Assembly: GCA_963513935.1 (NCBI GenBank)
Contig: OY740765.1
Span: forward strand, 148,205,830-148,269,829
Length of the DNA stretch: 64,000 nucleotides
Origin: Aphrophora alni
Taxonomy: Eukaryota; Arthropoda; Insecta; Hemiptera; Aphrophoridae
Reading direction: 5' to 3'
The position numbers were made by a program, and so were the translations under genes. The notes beneath the pieces were generated by a model that was not told where the DNA came from, searched no databases, and saw only the letters and a program-made list of their open reading frames with translations. Shown one piece after another: positions 58,931 through 64,000 of this stretch. The number at the start of each line of letters is the position of its first letter. Position 1 is the stretch's first letter.

Positions 58931-59338
58931 AAACCTAACGTTCCGGAAACAAAACGTCACTTATATATATTCATGTATGTATTTGAGATGGATAATATTC
59001 ATTAATATTATAAATTAATATTGTGGATTGTTTGTTACAATAAAATACACTTTCCTAAATTCCATGATACCGAATTTCTTTTAAGTATAAGTGTCTGTGC
59101 TTAAAATCATAGATTAGTGTCCAATAAAATTTCTTAGTGTTTAACAACAAATTCAGGAAGATAAATTTAAATTTCTCTTTTTTTAAATCCCCAGTTCATG
59201 AATAGTTACATAAGTTCCAACCCTCTCCCTCTATTTTTGTTTTAAAATCAAACTGGGAATCTAAAATCTTAGTTTAGGTATAAAATAGACTCTACTTTTT
59301 GGTATAAATCCTCTCCATAGTTATGGGAGTCAACTTAA

Positions 59339-59972
59339 CACGTTGGCTGCCGAGGCCTAATACGATACTCTTGCCTGGAGTGCCACGATTACCAAATTAT
59401 TTTTGCATCTGCCTATGCTAAATAATATAAGGCAATAGTATTTACTAATTTTATTTACATTTATGCATATATAGTTTCGAGACCGATCGGACCGAAATTC
59501 AATTTTTCGGCTTTAATTTTAATCGTAGTATGACGTTTAGGTCGGATCGGACCGAGGCTATTTCATTTCTTTATGTTGGCAATGCTCACTTTTTTATTTG
59601 TCTAATATTTATTTTATAAATACATATATTCATTTTACAACTGTATTCTTTGTGAATTATTCATTACTAAACCAAAATGTTTTTGTAAAATTTTTAATTG
59701 GTCCGATCGTGCCGACAAAAAAGTGAAAATATCCACAGTTTTTAATATTGTATTGAGTAACCATGGTAACAGTTATTAAAGCATTCAATATACTATGTCT
59801 AACACACGTCTTTACCCAATCTAGAGAATACCAAAATTGGCTGATAGGTTGCTGCACTATCGAACTGTGAGCCACAAAACAAAACATTACGTCAGTGACT
59901 TTATCGGTCCGATCGTGCCGAAACGCTGCATGTACATTCACCTTAGTTTCAGTCCGATCGGCAGCTAATGTG
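59339..59972 (-). mobile_element. piggyBac MITE, copy 2
   Basis: Termini CACGTTGGCTGCC and GGCAGCTAATGTG are flanked by TTAA (59,335-59,338; 59,973-59,976). It is the reverse-complement relative of 34,695-35,388, with the same GGTCCGATCG words and the same interior frame read on the minus strand (59,657-60,004 extends past the element). Confidence 0.88.
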
Positions 59973-60199
59973 TTAATTATCTTAAAAGATAATGTTGGAG
60001 ACATCTTGGTGTAAAGGAATTAACTGTGCAAAAACATTGTACTAACTTTTCTCCTCACCTATCCTCAAAACCAAATAAAAATGAACCATAACTTGTCACC
60101 AAAAATTTCAGTTCGGTAGTTGTCAATAAAAAAATGAAAATTAACTATTAATAAGATGCCTTATTTGAAAAAATAATAAATTTATAATATAGTTAATTA

Positions 60200-60446
60200 C
60201 CTTAGAGGTTGTCCTCAGTCCGTATATTGGTTTTAGCTACAGCGCTGTTTCGCCGAACACTGTCGGCTTCATCAGGCCCGCACTAACACATAGACATGTA
60301 ACACAAAACACTAACACATATAAAATCGGAGTATGACTCGTCGTACATAAATAATAAAATTGTTTGTGGCCACATTATATGTCTTACTTGTCCAGCTGCA
60401 GGTATGGTACTCTTTTTTTGCAGATTATAGTTATAATTATAATTAA
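60200..60446. mobile_element. Penelope-like terminus of a third family (short fragment)
   Basis: Minus-strand hammerhead candidate at 60,235-60,279. Beyond it on the plus strand, the frame HIICLTCPAAG (about 60,373-60,405) vaguely recalls the GVYKLTC--C-A-YVG part of a Penelope GIY-YIG domain. An inverted terminus next to a plus-strand coding end would repeat the layout of the 28-kb element. It abuts hAT copy 2 at 60,447. Confidence 0.35.
60235..60279 (-). ncRNA. hammerhead ribozyme candidate
   Basis: Minus strand: GGGC, CTGATGA, A, GCCGA-CAGTGT-TCGGC, GAAA, CAG-CG-CTG, TA, GCT. The CUGAUGA core, five-pair helix II, GAAA and UA (NUH) cleavage context are all present. Helix III is minimal (three pairs, two-base loop), as reported for Penelope-type hammerheads that may act as dimers. 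There is one extra A between the core and helix II, and helix I is only about three pairs, so activity is uncertain. Confidence 0.6.
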
Positions 60447-60900
60447 TTTTGAAAATTAAATTTGGAGCCAGTCGGTAAGACGAAAGTCAATACAATTACT
60501 GTAAGCTTGTCTAATTAAAGGGGGGTATTCCAGTGAGTTTGGGCTGCTGAACTCATTGAAGGGATCGTCCAGCCCAGGCCAGAAAATTATCCAGCCTAGA
60601 TTTCCAGTGAGTCTGGGTTGTTCTCAATTAAAGTTAAACAACACCGCTCTAGCCTAGACTACGCTGACAGTAAGGACATTGAATTTTGATATTATTTTCA
60701 AAACCAAAATGTAAATAATTGTCTCTTGGCTGCAGAATAAATAAATCTATAACAAAATTAATCTTGACAACAATGTTTAATTTGTTTTTGTTGTTGTTGC
60801 AGCCATGGAAACCAAACCAACAGTGATATCAACACTTATGACTAGTTGACAAAATTGTATGTTTACCTTTTACTAAATTAATTAATTTTTAAACAAAATA

Positions 60901-61122
60901 ATGACGGACTTTTTAAATGAAAGATTCGCTTCGGGAGACAAGAAAAGTCATATAATGGTGGAAATTATGCAACGTCCTCACACTAGACCAAGGAAATTTA
61001 AATCGATCCTCACTCATAAATATCGGGAAACAAATTATGATAACTCTGAATTCATTCTCGCTCACTACGTTGAATCACTAACGCAAAGAAAAGTATTTGA
61101 AATCAAAATCATACGTAACTAA
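60901..61122 (+). CDS. 73-residue ORF of the hAT-related repeat, copy 2
   Basis: Same frame as 14,896-15,117, starting MTDFLNERFASGDKKS, with two residue changes (Q to R, K to E). Function unknown. Confidence 0.3.
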   Translation: MTDFLNERFASGDKKSHIMVEIMQRPHTRPRKFKSILTHKYRETNYDNSEFILAHYVESLTQRKVFEIKIIRN

Positions 61123-63258
61123 AAGTTAGTCAGTTGACACATGTCGAGATAAAAATTGCACAAAATAAAATTCAACTTCACCAAGGCAACGCTACAGTAT
61201 TTCTTTTATATGCCCAATATGTCTAAAAGTAGAAATAAGTATGGTATTATAAATGATTATTAATTCAATTCACAAGTTTATAATATATACGTATAATACA
61301 ATTAATTATATTCACTATACATACAAAGTGTACAATAATTGTGTTTATGCTTTGCTCGCATTAATTATTTTTATGTAGCAATAGTTATAGTTACAAATTG
61401 CATAAATCATAAACAACTACCAAATAATTGTAATTGTAAATAAAAATTGAAGTGTCTGTATTAAAATTGAACGAACGCCATGACGGCGTCGTTTACATTC
61501 TAGAGTCTTTATGATTCTCAGATGTTACAATTACCGAGTAGTTAAATTATTTTTCGTTAATATTCTTCATTGTCAACATTCCATTGTAGTTGTGCTATAT
61601 AACACCTGTACAGCATTTCCAAGTATTTTAATTAAGTATAAAATATCACTTCCGCCTTGAAATTCAAGTGGAATTTAAAATGAAATAACTAAAGTAACAA
61701 TTTTAACTTTTTGAAGACGTTAAAAGATACGGAAAAAAACAAAAGTCTATTTTTATATATTTATTGTAATAGATATATAAAAATAGACATCACAACTGGG
61801 GACAATTTTAAGGATGTAAATTTTAAGAATCGGCTAATAATCACTTTCGCAGTACGCCCTATTGCTATGTCCAAGTGATTTTTATCCCAAAAATATTGAT
61901 CGAAAAATATATAACGCATAAAAATTTTTATCTTGAAAATAATGTTTTTGTTTCTATAATAACAAATTACTCAAACTATTTAAAAACATTATAACATAGT
62001 AAATGTTTACTAATGTAAAATTAAGTAATTAATAATATTAGGACGAAATATTTGGAGGTTTTTTTTTAAAGCTTATACAAAGTTAAGAAGAGAAAATTTC
62101 AACCTGATTCAGATACTTATTTTAAGCATCATGTAGTAACTATACTACACTACATGTATACTAAAACTATACTGCATATTACAAGTTAATGAAGACACCA
62201 TTGAAAAACATTTCCTGTGTGCTTCAATTTGCTTTTATGTAGTATCACCAAAGAATGTTTTAGATGAAGTGGTCTTTCAGTTGAACTATTTACTACTGGG
62301 CAAGAAAAACTGTACCTGGCCTTTCCATAAAGTGGACTTTAGTATGACCCTAATTACATAGCGAAAGTGTACTGGGAAGAACAAACTGAATTGCAATTAC
62401 TAAATGGTTTGGCCTTTCTATTTGCATATATGTAATCCTGGAAAGGCAAACTTTATGTTTAGAATTTTCTCCACTGGTCGCTGCACTGTTGCATTGGAAC
62501 CGACATAAGAGTTGTATTAGGTGGTTTACCCGTTTTCTGCTACGGTAACTAAATCAATTTTATAGTGATATTTAGAAACCCCAATTTGTAAATGTTTGAT
62601 GAATAATACATGATGTATGACTTAAATACCAGAAATAATTTATACGTAGCTAAAAAAGTACACAATAATTTTAAAGTTTGTTTCCATTTATTATACTTTC
62701 TATAAAATTTGTTTTCTATTTAAATACGAATACTACCCTAAATAACAACATGTCTATTTATGAGTTCGTATTGTAATTTATTTTGAGATTTATAATTAGG
62801 GCCTATATGAGGGTTTCCCGTTTTTGACTAAAAATACGATAAATACATTTACAAAACATTGAACAATACAATTTCAAACATGAATCTTTAAAATAATAAA
62901 TGCACTATTTGTAATATCTTGACATATGACTTTTTAATAAGAACAGTTCGGTGTTTGCATGGCATATATCTGTTTGTGTTGAATATTAAAGTAATAGTTT
63001 TAATAGTAATTGGCAGGCTACAAACTGCGTATTCAAGATTCAGTTCAAGTATTTTAAAGGGAAAGCTGTAACTTGTAAACAACAACGTTATTTTCTGCAT
63101 TCTAAGAATTTAATAGTCTTTTAGTCTTCCCCAATTTTCCCATCCGTTTCTACGGGAAACAACCGTTGCTAATGTTTCTTGAAGCACTCAAGTTATCATT
63201 TGTTGCTTGATCTCAGATGCACTAGCACCTTGTTTCAAAAAACTGATTATTAAAGACC

Positions 63259-63612
63259 TTGAAGAGGCAATACTCTGCAGTTTTGCTTAATGATACTACA
63301 AATGCTGGAAGTAGGTGTAAGGTTCTAGTAGAAAAATTGAATTGTGCTCTTAGTGAATCCTCATTTCCCTTGAAAAATCTTCTCTTGTTAGGGAATGATA
63401 GTCCAAATATAAACAAACCAGTAAAAACACTATTTAATGAACAAGTAACCTTAGTAAGAAATATAGTACTTTTAAATTTAGGATTGTGCAATATCCACCC
63501 AATTCACAATGTTTTTCTTAAAGGCCTAGAGGAACTAGGTGAAGATGTATCAGAAAGTATCTTTGGCCTTCATAATTTCTTTCATAACTGGCCATCAAGT
63601 TGGGAAAATTAA
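63259..63612 (+). pseudogene. hAT transposase fragment, copy 2
   Basis: 117 codons, equal to 17,253-17,660 without 18 residues after SRCK. NLLLLGNDSPNINK and LGLCNIHPIHNVFLKGLEEL are kept. The flanking frames are shifted, as in copy 1. Confidence 0.65.
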
Positions 63613-64000
63613 AATGAAATTCAAACACAATGCAGCGTTGAAAGGCAGTGCTGAAAGAGTTTTAGAAGAATGGATAACTGTGGGAAAATATTTTCTAATA
63701 TATGTGCCTAAGCATATCGTAATATTGCTAAAAAATCTACCATAAAAGCTGAACTTTACTTTGTTATATCTAGTGCACATGTCTTTACAAGCGTAACAGG
63801 CTTTTTCCAAAAAGAGCAACCATTCTTCTGTTGCATTCTTTGATGTCATCATTAATCATAAAATTGTTGGGAAGGATTTGCAAGTCTGAGGTTCTCAAAG
63901 GTATTGATTTTAAAATAATTGAATGTGTTTTTTTATTACTGAACATTTACTCCCTTTGGAGAAAATCAAGTTTTCTGGTAAAATATTAGCATGATGAAAA

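Larger units (their letters stand above)
60447..64000 (+). mobile_element. hAT-related element, copy 2 (cut by window end)
   Basis: Nearly identical to 14,442-18,048, in the same orientation, with roughly one difference per 150-200 bases by eye. It has one large difference: 54 bases present in copy 1 are absent here (around 63,321). The left boundary is sharp at GAAAATTAAATTTGGAGCC. Confidence 0.8.

Noticed and set aside
1..64000. CRISPR arrays, operons, rRNA and tRNA genes
   Set aside because: The window is eukaryotic. No regularly spaced short repeats with unique spacers, and no rRNA- or tRNA-like sequence was recognised by reading.

Overview
The window is AT-rich DNA with spliced genes, GT-AG introns, simple repeats and a dense load of decayed transposable elements. 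It is animal nuclear DNA and almost certainly arthropod. The element mix (piggyBac with TTAA sites, pogo/Tigger, mariner, hAT, Harbinger/MADF, Penelope, LINE, Ty3/gypsy with an env-like region) and the many AGGCCTA-type words suggest an insect, perhaps hemipteran. That last step is a guess.

One host gene can be followed with confidence: a divergent alpha-tubulin on the minus strand in six exons between 39,989 and 18,435 (about 21.5 kb). All five introns are GT-AG with compatible phases, and they predict a 452-residue protein from an ATG at 39,926. The GTP-binding glycine loop and the catalytic glutamate are kept. The canonical MREC N-terminus is replaced by an extended leader, the K40 loop is rewritten, and the acidic C-terminal tail is missing. 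The introns are filled with transposons. The largest (9.8 kb) holds a Tigger end, a LINE fragment, a Penelope element, a deleted Tigger, a gag-like LTR element with a piggyBac inside it, and a piggyBac MITE. A second probable host or domesticated exon (psq helix-turn-helix, pogo type) lies at 1,412-1,562 on the minus strand.

Layout. 0-5 kb: psq exon, a Harbinger-type MITE (3.43-4.39 kb) with a MADF fragment, and a Penelope remnant (4.46-5.23 kb). 7-14 kb: a Mutator-like-domain pseudogene, a hAT end, a LINE tail with tandem hairpins, a 152-bp tandem array and a duplicated block. 14.4-18.3 kb: hAT copy 1. 18.4-40 kb: alpha-tubulin. 40-50 kb: mostly unassigned AT-rich DNA with a palindrome and one MITE. 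50-51.2 kb: a MADF exon and a Penelope 3' end. 52.7-58.9 kb: mariner joined to a gypsy/errantivirus-like element, which is interrupted by a ZMYM1-type hAT, itself split by a 568-bp solo LTR. 59.3-64 kb: a piggyBac MITE, a hammerhead-ribozyme candidate, and hAT copy 2 running off the window.

The least ordinary signals are the tail-less, N-extended alpha-tubulin; a hammerhead-like fold kept in five Penelope termini although its core is not canonical, beside a near-consensus hammerhead at 60.24-60.28 kb; and the three-level nested insertion at 53-58.7 kb. All calls come from reading the sequence and from recalled family knowledge. No database search was run.
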